NCBI GenBank assembly: GCA_021234155.1
Contig: JAJEKV010000046.1
Span: 10,554,818-10,618,817, forward strand
Reading direction: 5' to 3'
Length of the DNA stretch: 64,000 bases
From: Isoetes taiwanensis
Lineage: Eukaryota > Streptophyta > Lycopodiopsida > Isoetales > Isoetaceae
Position numbers and translations under genes: made by a program. Below are positions 1-11,819 of this stretch, piece by piece. A model generated the notes under the pieces. That model saw nothing but the letters and a program-made list of their open reading frames with translations. It had not been told where the DNA came from and did not search any database. Within the stretch, counting starts at the first letter, position 1. Each line of letters starts with the position of its first letter.

Positions 1-1950
1 TTGGTACTTCGCGTTCAGTTACGTATTGCTATATGGTTGTCGTCCATTACCCTTGACTAGGCCACCTACGGGGTTCAATACGCGGGGCGTCCTGCCGGGG
101 CTCCAAATTTTGGGACTGCCGTCTATTAGGTATTAAAAGTCGTCCGAAGCAACATAACCTTCGCCGCTTCTTTATGCATTGTATGTCATCATATAGATCG
201 ACATGGGAAACCAATCTATCCACATCGAATGGGTGTTATAAAGTTGCTCGGCATGTGGAAAGTATCTTTGCTATGAAGAGAATGTTGCCAGCTTTAATAT
301 GCCGCAGCGCACCCACAAGTAGCGATTGTACTGTTTGTTTTATCTGTGAGGCCAGGTGCCCCAAGGTTGCCCACGATAGTAGTAGAGCAACCCAGCCATG
401 CCCTCGCTTGCACGTGCACTCGACAGAACCTTAAATCTGGGAATGCTGAGAGGTTCGGTGATCGTACCTACGCATGTTCCATGTTTCCATGAGGAAATGA
501 GATCATATCGGTGCAATAGAGTTGAGACTTTTCCTTCGCCAAGGGGAAGCCGACGATTCAGAATACCATCCGGAGGCTGAATTCTATTTGTTGGCATTTT
601 GATGTAGTGGCTCGATGATTCTGATGTTGTTCGGTTGCGGGGGCAATGTCGGCGCTGGCGGCGATTCGCGGGAAGCGGTTGGGCGATGGGAGGCGAGGAG
701 GTGCGTGCAGGATCTTGATGGCGATGGCGAGTGGCAGCCGACTTGGCGCATTGCGCCGGTAATCTGGCCGGGCACCGACCACAAAAATCGCGAAGCTGCC
801 GGTACGGGCTGCGGCACCCCCTCGACGGCCGGGCGTCACGACTTGAGCGGCCTCTTGTAGAAGCGGAATCTCTGTTGCATCATTAAAAGATCACGGTCGA
901 CATATGAGTAGTCCCTTTCAATTGCCTACTCGACGAATTGCCTCCACGCACTCCATATGCGCCACTTAGGTGAAGGTGATGCGTGCGTTGAGCCCCAAAA
1001 TTTGCTTACTTTCCCGAACAATATGCCTTTGGCAATGCAATGCCATGCCGGATAGGATGCGATCTTGGATCGCTTGGTGGTCTCTCACACTCCTCAGGAG
1101 TCCACGCATTACCACCACATTATGGCGGTCGGCTCCAGCGAGTGCCAGGGACAACATTAACTGTCCCACGGCCCGGTGATGCTGTTGTCTACAAGTGTGT
1201 GGGTTGTTCACCCGGCAAGGCGGTGTGGTGCGAGATGGAGCATGTGGTGTCACGCACGTTTGTGACTTTGTGGGTTGTGGGGCATGTGCTTATGCGGCCC
1301 ACAGATGTTGGAAGCCTCGCTACGGATTGGGCTAACCTATTGAAATCTCACGCTGCCAGCCAACTCATTTGTGCACCTTTGTCATTAAATTGTTCATGGA
1401 CCTCGGCATGGAGGCCCTGCCTTCTTTGATAATGGTTGCTTTCAGACTCCTATATCCTCGATCTTGTGTCTCAGCCCTACTCACGTAGGGTTCTTAGCTA
1501 TGCGGCGGCTTTGAAGGCATTTCGAACGACTAGATATGGTGTGAGACCCTAAACCCGACTTGGGGTGGGGAGATAGTTGCCCAGCGTATCTGCTTACCTT
1601 GTCAGGTGCCATAGTCTCTATGAGGTGGTGAGGAGGAATCCTGAGCTTCATGGTCAGCCAGAGCGCCTTATACTTGCATCTTGAACATTACTACCACATC
1701 TGTTTCTTCAAATCCATTTGCTGAGGTTCATTGAGTTGCGAGCATATTCCCCATTGGCAACCCGGTGGAATCTTACAGCAGATCACAAGCTTAACAAGTC
1801 AAAGGTGGCAGACCAGCTGTTCTTTACGTTTGCTCAATCTTTGCCATGTTATGGCGTATGGAAAAACTAAGCACATCTCTAGACTAATCCTTACACTTTG
1901 ATGAGATTACAAGGCACTAGAAAGAATGCTTCATTGCTTTACATTGAAAG
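1..1950. other. unassigned, locally GC-rich left end
   Basis: No gene could be recognised. Base composition changes sharply within the stretch: roughly 600-850 is GC-rich with many CG dinucleotides, while the rest is mixed. Open frames are short (129 codons at most) and overlap on both strands without resembling a known family. I looked for 18S, 5.8S, 5S and 26S rRNA landmarks and did not find them. It could be intergenic spacer, a decayed repeat or a poorly polished segment. Confidence 0.3.
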
Positions 1951-1959
1951 CTTGAAGAG

Positions 1960-4030
1960 CAAGGAGGACAATTAACTTCGATTCACTCAAAGCCAAAGGG
2001 AGAATCAAGCAAAAGAAAAGAGGGAGAAAAAAGACCCTAGAAGACCCATCTCTTGGTATGTGATCATTTGAGTTCTTGGCATCTTTGTGGGTTGACTCCT
2101 ACTCCACATCCCCCATACCCTCCACTACCATAAAACACCCATGAGATTCTGAATTCCATGCATCTGATTCCTTTCCAAGTCAAGCTTAGCTTTGAAAATT
2201 CTTTAGTCAAAGACCACCTTCAGAACCATTAAAATTTGTTACACACTTCTCACACCATTTCATCACCATCCAAAAGTCTAAAACTTCACTTGACTTGGTC
2301 ACATGGACAAAGTCAACATTTCCATGCAACATGGCCAAAGAGAAGGAAAGTCACAAAATCCCTACCTGAAATGTTCAAAACTCAAGTATGCCCTAGGAAT
2401 GTCAAAGTTGCATTTTACAAAATTGACCGCTGAAGGGTGCATTCTATGTGCCAAGTCACCATACACATCACCATAGTCACTATACATGTCACCATTCTAG
2501 TCATGCCATGTCATGCTTCCATTTCCATGTTCAAACTCTAAATCTTTTCAAAGGCATCAATTTTGCACCCATAAGATGACACATCACTCACACATCACCA
2601 TTAGCACCACCACATCACCATCCATATGTCACACACTATGGTCTTCATCACTCTGTAATTTTGACTAGAAAGAATTTTCTAAGCAAGCTTGACCACATCG
2701 CCACCATCACCATTTGCCATGTCATGCTCACCAGCCTTGTCATCACTTTCACATGCCACATCATTCACCCCGAGCCATTTTAAGCCAAAGCCTGTGAGTG
2801 CCCATTGCAAGAAGAGATTCCGTGACCTTCTAGAGTGCAAAAAGATCCCTTGAAAAAAGAAAAATTGCAAATGGTTTTGTTTCTTTGAGCCCATATTCAC
2901 CCTCCCAGGGAATCGCGGCCTTAGTTCTTAGAGAAAAAAGTTTCCCTATCTACCCCTGCTTCATATTTTTCTCCCCACCAATCCCCCATGCCGCCAAGTG
3001 TGTGGAACATGAGTTTCGTATGTGATGCTATCATTTGAGCCTCGCATGATTACACCCTTTGATTCCTCATCCCACATCCTCCATACCCCTTTGGCCATGA
3101 AGAAATGCCTGAGATTCTAGTTCCATGCCTACACTTCACTCCCTGCCGAATTTGGCCTTGAAGATTTTTTTCTAGTCAAAACTTTCCCTTACATGTCATT
3201 CACATTCCACACACTTCCGCCATGCCATTGCCATATTCATTCAAGCTCAAAAATTCCACTTGACTCTTGGTCACACACATGGTCAAAGGTCAACTCTCTT
3301 TATAAGTCAAAAAAAGGAGAGAGAATGCAAAAAAATTCCTAAGGGAAACTCCCAAAGTTAAATTTGCCTAGAAATGCAAATTTCTCATGCATTTATGCCT
3401 AAATTGACCTACATGACAACACCCCAAAAGAGGCCAAGTCACCATACATGTCATCCACGTTGCCATGTCATACCATGCATCGTGTGTCACCACATTGAAA
3501 TTCTATTTTTGCAAAAATCTTCAAATTCACGCTTGAATCCATAAGTGAGACATATCATCATCATGACATACCATCACCAACAATTTCCACATCATCATCC
3601 ACATGTCATACACATCATGTCCACCTCACCCAAAGTTTTGACTAGAAAAATATTCTAAGCCAAGTCATTTGACACCTCACTTGTTTGGCCATGTCACCAT
3701 TACATACAAGCTAACTCATCATGTTCTTCGCCACATCACCTCCATACACACCATTTTGAGGCCAAAATTCGAAAGTGCTCATTAGCAAAAAAGATTCCTG
3801 CATCTTCTTATAGCATAAAAAAGATTCCTTTTGAAAAAAAAATCGCTCATTTTGGCATCCAAATTTAGTTTCTGGGAATTGCTTGGCCTATATTGTAAAA
3901 AAAATTGTCCTATCTACCCCCAAAAAAAAAGCCTGTTTTCCTGCCAACCTGTCACTTGAACATCCCAAGGTAGGGCTGGAGGTGCTCAAGGCCCACGTGG
4001 ATATTACACGCAAATCTTTTGCATAATACC
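1960..4030 (+). repeat. two tandem copies of family C LTR upstream (U3-like) sequence
   Basis: The stretch about 2,040-2,990 and the stretch about 3,000-3,960 are diverged direct copies of each other. In both, the same series appears in order: a GTATGTGAT start, a CCCCATACC block, a GAGATTCT block, a TAGTCAAA block, a long CA-rich part with many CATCACCAT and CATGTCAC words, a GCAAAAAGATTCC-like block, and a block ending in CTACCCC. The reverse complement of this sequence reappears at about 6,180-7,290 and 41,930-42,743. No coding potential is seen. The CA-rich part is low-complexity. Confidence 0.6.
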
Positions 4031-5343
4031 GGATTTATTTGTTGTTATATATCTGGCTCCCCGAATCAAATTTGGCCTGTGGATATTTTTTGCCAAGTTT
4101 GCTAAGAACCCTAAATCTCAGAACGCCAAGATCCGCCACTGGCCAAGTAAATCACCCATCTCACCTTGGGGCAGCCCAAATTGTCTCATAACACCAAGAT
4201 TGCATCACGAACCGGCGACGTAGAATTAAACTAAAATACAAGAATCCCGACCTAAACAGGAATTTAAAAGCGGCTTTTGTGTCGAGAAAATTGTGCTTTG
4301 AGGTGAAAAGAGATTGATTACCTTGAAGAAGGACCGGCTTGCATATTTGGAGCTTGATTCTCAGCTTTCTCATTAATTTGATATCCAAATTTTGAATTCA
4401 TCGACAATTCATGCTTAATTTTGATTATATACCTATTCGATCCGCGCCCAAGACTTCTAGAGAGCTTGGGATCGATATTGTTTGCCTATGTGTACCGATC
4501 CAAATGAAAACTGAAGCCTTGTTATTAAGATGCGAGTGTTTTTATCAACTGGGTGACGTAATTCACTTTGCTTTGCATTATTATCCTTTTTGCATATCAT
4601 TCTGAAGAAAAGAGTAGTTCAAGCATTGCATCTAGACACCTAGAATACAAGCATTTGATGGCTATAATATTTGCTTGATCGACATCAGAGATTCGAAGTC
4701 CTGCATTTCAGGTCATTGAAGCATAACCGCTTTTATTGTTCAAACAAGAATCATCAAAAATTCATAGAGTCATTAGTTGGTCATGGCATGCATGGATATT
4801 GCATAAAAAGCAAAAGTGCATTTATTCTCTCTCAAGCAAAACCATATTTTCGCTTCTGCTCATATCCTGCGGATACCAACCATTCTAAAAAATCAAAATC
4901 CCTAAAAGTAGATTCTTCTCGGCAAAGGCCATCATGAACATTGTATACATTTTGGGAGAAGGCAAAGGCATTAGATCCCAAAGAGAGAGTATCAAGACGA
5001 AGCTTTGAAATCTAGCTTCTACCGTGATATTGACCAAAAATTCACCCGGGTCGAGTGCTTGTTTGGCATATATCTCGGCTCTTATCGAAGTTCTTTCGAC
5101 CTTTGTCCCAAGATACCTTAAGGTCTTGCAAACTATGGAAAGGCGAATCATGATCAAAAATCCCTTTGGTTTGCATTTGATACACTTTCTTGTAAGGCAG
5201 ACTTTTACTCCCTTCGTGGAAAGCTAAGTTAGGGTACCTGTTTGAGCATTTTTTGGATCTTTTCATCTTTAGAGTGGAGCCATGTATAAACTGAGGTTCT
5301 AAACCACCAGGTTGAAGGTTTTGTCAGGAACACCTTCTCAACA
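3000..5343 (+). mobile_element. family C LTR (plus orientation)
   Basis: The right edge is defined by the end ACACCTTCTCAACA at 5,330-5,343, which corresponds to the family C LTR end on the minus strand at 40,620. The blocks just before it (ACTGAGGTTCTAAACCACC and GGTTGAAGGTTTTGTC) match the minus-strand copy. The left edge is set only by homology and may be either of the tandem copies. No primer-binding site follows 5,343, so this is a 3' LTR or an isolated LTR, not a 5' LTR. Length is at least 2.3 kb. Confidence 0.55.
4045..4052 (+). promoter_or_regulatory. candidate TATA box of the family C LTR
   Basis: TTATATAT lies between the CA-rich upstream part of the LTR and its downstream half, where a U3/R promoter would be expected. 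The minus-strand LTR copy has CCTTATATAC at the equivalent place (41,931-41,940). This is inferred from position and motif only. Confidence 0.3.
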
Positions 5344-6175
5344 ATCGCCTTTGTCATATCTCGCTGGTTTTGTCGGGCCTTTGTATTTGCTTCTAATTCT
5401 AAGGTTGTGGCCCGCTGGCTCCATTTCTTTGCCTTTACCCCATTTTTTCTCGTCAGACAAGAGCTGCCCCGGAACAGTATTTTATCCATTCTCGGCCGAT
5501 GTGGCATCGTAGCTTTCCGATGCATACCTTCATTTCATTCTTTCTGTGGTGATGTAGCCCGAGGCATAATTCTTTTTTTTTCATTTTCTGGCTGGCAATC
5601 AGGCCTCCGAGGCAAAGACTTATCGCATCTCTTCAAGATATTTCGATTATTCATTGTTGTTTCTTCCTTCGGGCGTGTCCTCAAGCTTCCAGTGTTTTTA
5701 TATTCTTTGATATTTTGGCACATGCCTATACCAAGTTTCAACATTCTGCAATCGTGTTATTTCCTTTTTTCGTGACTTTTATTGCAAAACATTTCAGAGT
5801 CTTCAGCTTGTCAATGCCATCATGTTGTATATCAACTCACTTCTTGGCGCACGACATGTTGGCATGATTCTCGAGCTGCTATAATCGCTTCATTAGGGTT
5901 TTCCCGAAAATCCAAAGGCGGGTTTTTCATCTCGATGAGAAGGGGTCGCCGCTTCATATTTGCATAGACCAATGATGAATAACTCGTCTTTATCTTGTAT
6001 TCCTTAGTTTCTGTAATGCTTTCTCGGCGATTGTCTAAGCCGGAGCATTCAAATTTCAAGTTTTGTCAAAGTTCTATCCCGACAGGGGAATCAATTTCTA
6101 CCAATGATTTTACAAAGCTCACGAGAACACCACACTCCACCTCGACCAGTTGTTGTTTCCATAGGACCCATCCTA
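5344..6175. other. unassigned interval between family C LTR copies
   Basis: No gene or known domain is recognised. Open frames are up to about 120 codons on either strand and look accidental. The sequence is rich in pyrimidine runs and TCG words. It is probably internal or flanking retrotransposon DNA, but no gag or pol motif is visible. Confidence 0.25.
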
Positions 6176-6179
6176 GAAT

Positions 6180-7290
6180 GCATTATTACATCTCGCACGC
6201 GCTATGCCCACGGGGATTTCGGTATTCTCCACCGCCCACACACTGCGTACCACGCGGGCGTGGGGTGATCGATCTGCAACTTAGGCTGGGGGTAGACAGG
6301 AAATTTTTTTTCGCAAACCATGGGGGCCCGGCACATTTCCCAAGAAACCCAATATGAAGGCCTAAATGGACATTTTGAAAATTTTTTGCAAAAAAGAATC
6401 TTTTTGATGCCCCTCCATGATGGTGTGGAATCTTTTCGCAAAACTAGATTTTTTATTTTTGGCTCAAAGAGTGGTGTGGAAATAGTGAGAGGTGGCAAGT
6501 AAGCAAGATGAGCGCAAGATGATGCTGACACATGGCAAAGGTGATGAGGTCAAACAACTTGGCAAGGTATATTTTTTCTAGTCAAAACATGTGATGAGGT
6601 GGAAGTGATGAATATGTCATCAACAATGGGTGATGATGTGGAAGTGTTGATGATGATGTGGCAAGACAACATGTCACTTTTATGATCTTAAACAATCTAT
6701 TTTGAGGAGTCTTTGAAAAGAATGGAATTTTCAATGTGGTGACATGTGTGTGCATGTGACATGGCAATGAAGATGATGTGTATGATGACTTGGCCATTTT
6801 CAAGATGACATGAATGCTAATGCATATAAATTGCATTCTTTAGGCAAATTCTGACTTTTATTGCTTCCTTAGAAGCCCGCACTTTCCTCACCATTTGATC
6901 TCTAGAGAGAGAGAATTTGACCCCAGATCATGGGTATGGCCAAATCAAGTGAAATTTCTTGCTTTTACAAGATGGTGGTGGTGATGGTGTGATGGATGTG
7001 TGAGGTGTGAATGACATGAAAGAGAAGTTTTGATCAGAAAATCTCCTAAACCAACTTGTTTTAGAAATGAAAGCTTTCAGGCATGGAATTTGGGGGTCAT
7101 ATGGGGTATGTTTTCATGGAAAAGGATATGGAAGGCTTGAGATGGGGATCACGTGAGAGAGTTATGCCAAGAACTCACAAAATGGAAACATCACATACCA
7201 AGAACACTTCAAGAGGTCTTCAAATCTTTCCAAGTTGTCTTGCTTGAATCACCTTCCCAGCAAGTCAGGTGATCTCTCATGAATGTCTTC
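6180..7290 (-). repeat. family C LTR upstream part, minus orientation
   Basis: This matches 41,950-42,720 closely on the same strand. Shared blocks in order are GCTATGCCCA, CTCCACCGCCC, GCAAACCATGG, CACATTTCCCAA, CCCAATATGAAGGCC, GATGCCCTCCATGATGG (extra C here), GGCAAGTAAGCAAGATGAG and TAATGCATATAAATTGCATT. It is the reverse complement of the repeats at 2.0-4.0 kb. The matching downstream half of the LTR was not found to the left, so the copy looks truncated near 6,180. Confidence 0.6.
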
Positions 7291-8238
7291 ACCTTGGTCT
7301 TCAAGTGTCCACTTCATAATGTTCAAAGATGTATTCCTTCAAATGAATTATGCTTGTGTATCCTGTTCAAATCCAAGTGTATGAGTAAATCAACACAATG
7401 TGTCTTGCTTCCTTCTTACATGGCAGCATCATGCCAAACAAAAAGAACAGGTCGTCCCCAACCTCTTGTTTTTTTACAATGATCAAAGTAGAATTTCAGC
7501 CACCGCCAATATGGAGGTGTGTTTGGCAAATTAATGGACCTATAATGGATTAAAAGAAGAGGGTGATGGTAGATGTTCAGGATGAGATATGAATATGATT
7601 ATGAATGTGTGAACTGCAAGTGAATCCCGCACATCGCGGTATCATCATTAATAGAGAAAATGAGCTACTAGGATGGAAATGTGACAAAGAAATTTCTACG
7701 GATTTAGTAAGTGGAAGAAATAGTGATCCGGCGTCTCATGTGAATCAATGGCAACCTTTGTACAGATTACTACTGTGGAGGAATGCCTTAGAGTGCACCC
7801 GCATGTGACAACAAACATTTATTAGCATAATGAGCCGCCGTTATGGTGGGATGGCAAGAAGCATGTGAGATGAAGAAGATATATGGAGAGGTGTGTGAAT
7901 ATGAGATGTATGACTGCAAATTCAGATGCACCTGCATGGAATTTAACTTAAGCAAAAAAGAATATTTGATTTGAACTTTGAATAAGTTGACACCGCATAA
8001 ATCTCAATTATTCTTGCATTAGTCTAAGTAGTGGAACCCTCGAATATAAGAGCTCTATCTACAACTACTTGAATTTGAAGACACACACTATTTACCAAAT
8101 AGTTTTGCATTGTTTTTTTGTCTTTTCTTTCTTTTTCTTTTTAGTTTTCGCAATCTCACCAATCCAAAAGCAAACTAAAACTAACTCCTCGCCTACAAAT
8201 TCTAAATGAACTTTTAACTAAATGAAACTTAAGGCAAC
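7290..8238. other. unassigned, probably retrotransposon flank
   Basis: No confident gene. Short open frames of 67 codons occur at 7,279-7,482 and 7,605-7,808 and resemble nothing I recognise. The part from about 8,080 resembles 11,520-11,650 in style (poly-purine/pyrimidine runs before a pol 3' end on the minus strand), so it may be the 3' untranslated internal region of a minus-strand gypsy element. Confidence 0.25.
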
Positions 8239-8752
8239 ATGTTGTTCGCCGCATTCTTCAAGTGTAGGATGTTGATATCAAGTACATCTCGCCCAATAGG
8301 AATCTTTTTCTCGCCTTTACCACTACTTCAAAGGTCCTTCCCAAAGATTCTCAAACTTTGTCATTATGTTTCCTTGCCTTTGTTCCATTTTAAAAACCGG
8401 GTCAATTCTCGATGGAGAGTGCCTTTTGAGCTTGTGAGCAGCTTTAAATGCTGCTACATCTTTGGCCTTTTTGATCATGACCGTGATTTTCGCTCTTCAT
8501 ATCTCAGAAATTTCTTCCAACCCGCATCAATCTACACATTTTTTCTTTAGTGCAGCATCATCCATTTTGGGCCCTATTTGATGTGTCAACTGAAAGGATG
8601 GAAGCTCAAGCTCAATTGGCACCACATATTCTATGCCATAAACCAGGCTGAAAGGTGTGTGTTTGGCAAAGCTTTAGTTCTGTAGTCCTATATGCCCATA
8701 ATGCATCATGAAGCTCAAATGCCAATCTCTTTTGAAAATGGGCCGATATTTT
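8239..8752 (-). pseudogene. gypsy integrase C-terminal fragment
   Basis: Read on the minus strand, 8,612-8,752 encodes LAFELHDALWAYRTTE, the conserved integrase signature seen in Ty3/gypsy elements just before the C-terminal domain, followed by a degraded HTFQPGLWHRI stretch corresponding to the usual TPF-LVYG motif. Further along on the minus strand (8,330-8,430) the sequence matches the pol tail also seen at 11,830-11,920. Element A4's 3' LTR begins exactly at the integrase side (8,753), so this older integrase was probably interrupted by that insertion. The rest of the older element was not found on the far side. Confidence 0.6.
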
Positions 8753-10805
8753 TGTTGACCCCAACCTGGCTTTAAAGTACCAACTGACAAGAACCAACTT
8801 GAGCTACACTGGGCCTGTGTTGAAACCTGCATCACTTAAGGTGATCAGCCCGCAGACAAGATAAATCCGTAGAGAAAAGTTCAAAAACTCAGCATTTCTC
8901 CTTCCCATTTCTAGGTACCAGAAACCTTACTCAAATGGCTATGATGATCGAGAATGGATTAATTTTCCGAGTCACCGCCGATTAGCACAAAAGTTATGAG
9001 AATCCAATGATGAAGTTCCTGATCAAGTCAGACCAAAAAATCTCGGAGATATTCGGTGCCCCAAAGTGAGGTCAAAACTTGGTCAATAATAGAGGTCAAA
9101 CTGCGGAAACAAAGGATCGCAGAAAGAGGATTTGGAGTTGCTTGAGCATATTTTTGGAGAAATTTCAAAGCAATTAAATACCATGGTGATGAGGAATGGA
9201 GACATGCAGTCGAGTTCTATTTGAGATCTCGAAGTATTTTTGCAATTGGATTCAGTGCACATACCAAGAAATAGTCAAAACGGTATCGTTGAATTTTCTA
9301 ACTCCTGGGCCGATATGATATTTTTTTTGTTTTTCAAAGCATATAGTTCCTAAATGATCCAAGTTGATGAATGGCAACTAGGGCCAGTAAACACTTTGGA
9401 AACAATAGAGAATTACCGATAATATTTTGAGACAAGCGTTTAAATGATATCGTGGTTAAATTTTGTCAACTTGCGCCACTTTCACTTTATATGAAGATGC
9501 TGCATCATAGTGATAATAGATAATGATGTGTCAAAAGATCTCAAATTATAAAAATATCAATTATAGGTCATAGAATAATTTAGAAGATAATATCAATCGC
9601 ATCTTTGCAAATGTAATCGAGGAGTGCACAGGACTTCAAGAACTCGTATCATGCTTAGCATCGGGTCAATGTCGAATTTGAACGCCGTCCGTGGGCCTTC
9701 AAAAGTTTTATGTCAACGACTCCCCAAGTATAGGGCCAGATTTAATGCTCCCAAGATCCCAGATTCTTAATTTTAGGCTTAATGTGCCGCTTAGAGCCGG
9801 AATCCAATAATAGATGGCTTTTAAAGCTTAAGGATCCCATTCCGGCGTGATTCAAGCTGATTCCACTTTAGGTTTTGAACAGCCAGTGATTAAGAAATGC
9901 TACGATACCTAAGGGGTCGTGATTTTCCATGGTATAAACCCGAATATGTCATATTTTGCACTTTAGAAATCTGGCTATTGTTTTAGATGTTCCTCATGTA
10001 CCGCGTTAAAGGATTTTGATCATTTGGAAAAATGGGGAGATCCCTTCACACGCCAAGAGAAAATCTGATGTCTTGGGGATGCTAGGTTCGCTAATCATGG
10101 TCGAATATTCCATGGACACACGCGGTGACATGGCGCACTTATGGCAATAAATGGTAAGTGAGACATGGGGTATAGAAGATTGCAGCGAAGCGAAGTTAGG
10201 GTATTGCAAGAGTGTGGCATAAAAAGTGAAAATGAGGCAAAAATACAGAAAGACAAATGGAGCGACATCTCAAGGGGAAGATGATTGCCAGCATGGTATG
10301 GTATGCAAAGGTGAGCAAAGAGAATATAGGGGTTCGGGTTGTTCACGATCGGCGGTATCGCGGAGTCGGGTTTAGAACGTCAGTGGAGATCAGCCGGCCG
10401 CATTCAACGGGTCGCGGAAGAAGAATTGCCTGGGTTAAGGGAAACGACTAGGAAAATTTCAAAGGTTAGAATAGGATATGAATATGGAAATAGATAAAAA
10501 TGGCTATGGGTGGAACCAAGTACCATGGGGTCTTCCAAACTTTAACTTCCAATCTTCAAAAAGCATCTTCCAATCTTTCTGCAACCTTAATCTTATAAAG
10601 CATATCTTTTGACTAACTTTGACCTCAAATGAAGTATCTCCCATGGAAGTTGACCTTGAATATTTGTGTTGGACCTTGAAGATAGATATTTTTGACCTCC
10701 ATATCATCGTTGATCAACAAGCTCTTTCATTCTTAGTTCCCGAAAATGACTTTGACCCAACTTCAATGCATAAACCAACACTAGTATGTTACCCTTGGGG
10801 CAACA
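8753..10805 (-). repeat. A4 3' LTR
   Basis: On the plus strand it starts TGTTGACCCCAACCTGG and ends GTTACCCTTGGGGCAACA, which is the family A pattern in reverse. It carries the ACTTAAGGTGATCA block near 8,835 and the CCATGGGGTCTTCCAAAC block near 10,523, both shared by every family A LTR. At 2,053 bp it is longer than clean copies (1.87-1.89 kb), consistent with many small insertions. Confidence 0.7.
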
Positions 10806-11819
10806 TCTCAAACAATAGGAATGGTCGGTCCCCCACCCATATAACGCCAAAAAGCGAACGCATAGAGGGGTCTTAAAACTGAGCATCGAGCGCAAATGAG
10901 AACATGAAAGTGAAGTGTAGGGTGCAAATATTGATGGAATGAGTGTGAGTGTGGTGATGATGCAGTGGCAATGAGATGGAGAAAGCGTAATGAGTGGTGG
11001 TAATATGGCATGAACAGAGTGTGATGAGTGGTAAGGATTTAAAACAAGTATGGAGGACGATAAGGAGACGGTGTGAACGAAGTGAGGAGCGTATGGAGAC
11101 TGAACGTGCCAGTGTACGATCGGGCTAAAGAAAATGTGTAGCCTTCCCCTTTGATTTTTTTATTTTTTTAAGGGTGCAACTCGCCATGATGGGGAGATAT
11201 GCGAGTGCTCTTGGGGAATGAGAACAAGAATAAAGGGCTGAAATGAACGGCGTGATCCCACCCCATGACGTATGGAATATAGATGGAAGAATGGTGCACC
11301 TACTATGTTCACATAAATGAGTTAATCTTAATCCTTGCAACTCGCTATGATGGTGGAAGCTGAATTTGGCTGTGAGTGCCGGCAAAGGAATGGGAAGAAG
11401 AATAGATGGCTTAGATGGACAAGAGGACCATCAGAAGGCGATGAGTGTAGATGGAAGCAAAGGTGTTCAAGATATGACACTTGATAAATCATTAGTAGAC
11501 TCTTGTCTTGGAATTGTTTGATAGTATATCCGCATCGCTAGCTGCAAACACATGAACTCAACTAAAGCATTAATCTAAAACCAAAGGCAAAGTGAAATCT
11601 AACTTATCTAATCTTAACTCTAATCATAACTTATCTAAATTTTAGAGCATAAAAAGGGACAAACATATGTGCTGGTCCCAAGTGACTCTTCTCAAGTGGA
11701 TAGTATTGATGGGATTTTGGTAGTGGCACCCCCTGAAGTTGGGTTCCTTCAGCCAATAAGAGCGGCATGTTCCTTCAGCCAATAAGAGTTGGTGCCCTCT
11801 GAAATTCCAACACCTCATA

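Noticed and set aside
1-1600. Ribosomal DNA or ITS
   Set aside because: None of the conserved 18S, 5.8S, 26S or 5S words were found.
8753-10805. 5' LTR of an element extending left
   Set aside because: No primer-binding site at 8,753 and the left neighbour is an integrase fragment; it fits better as the 3' LTR of A4.
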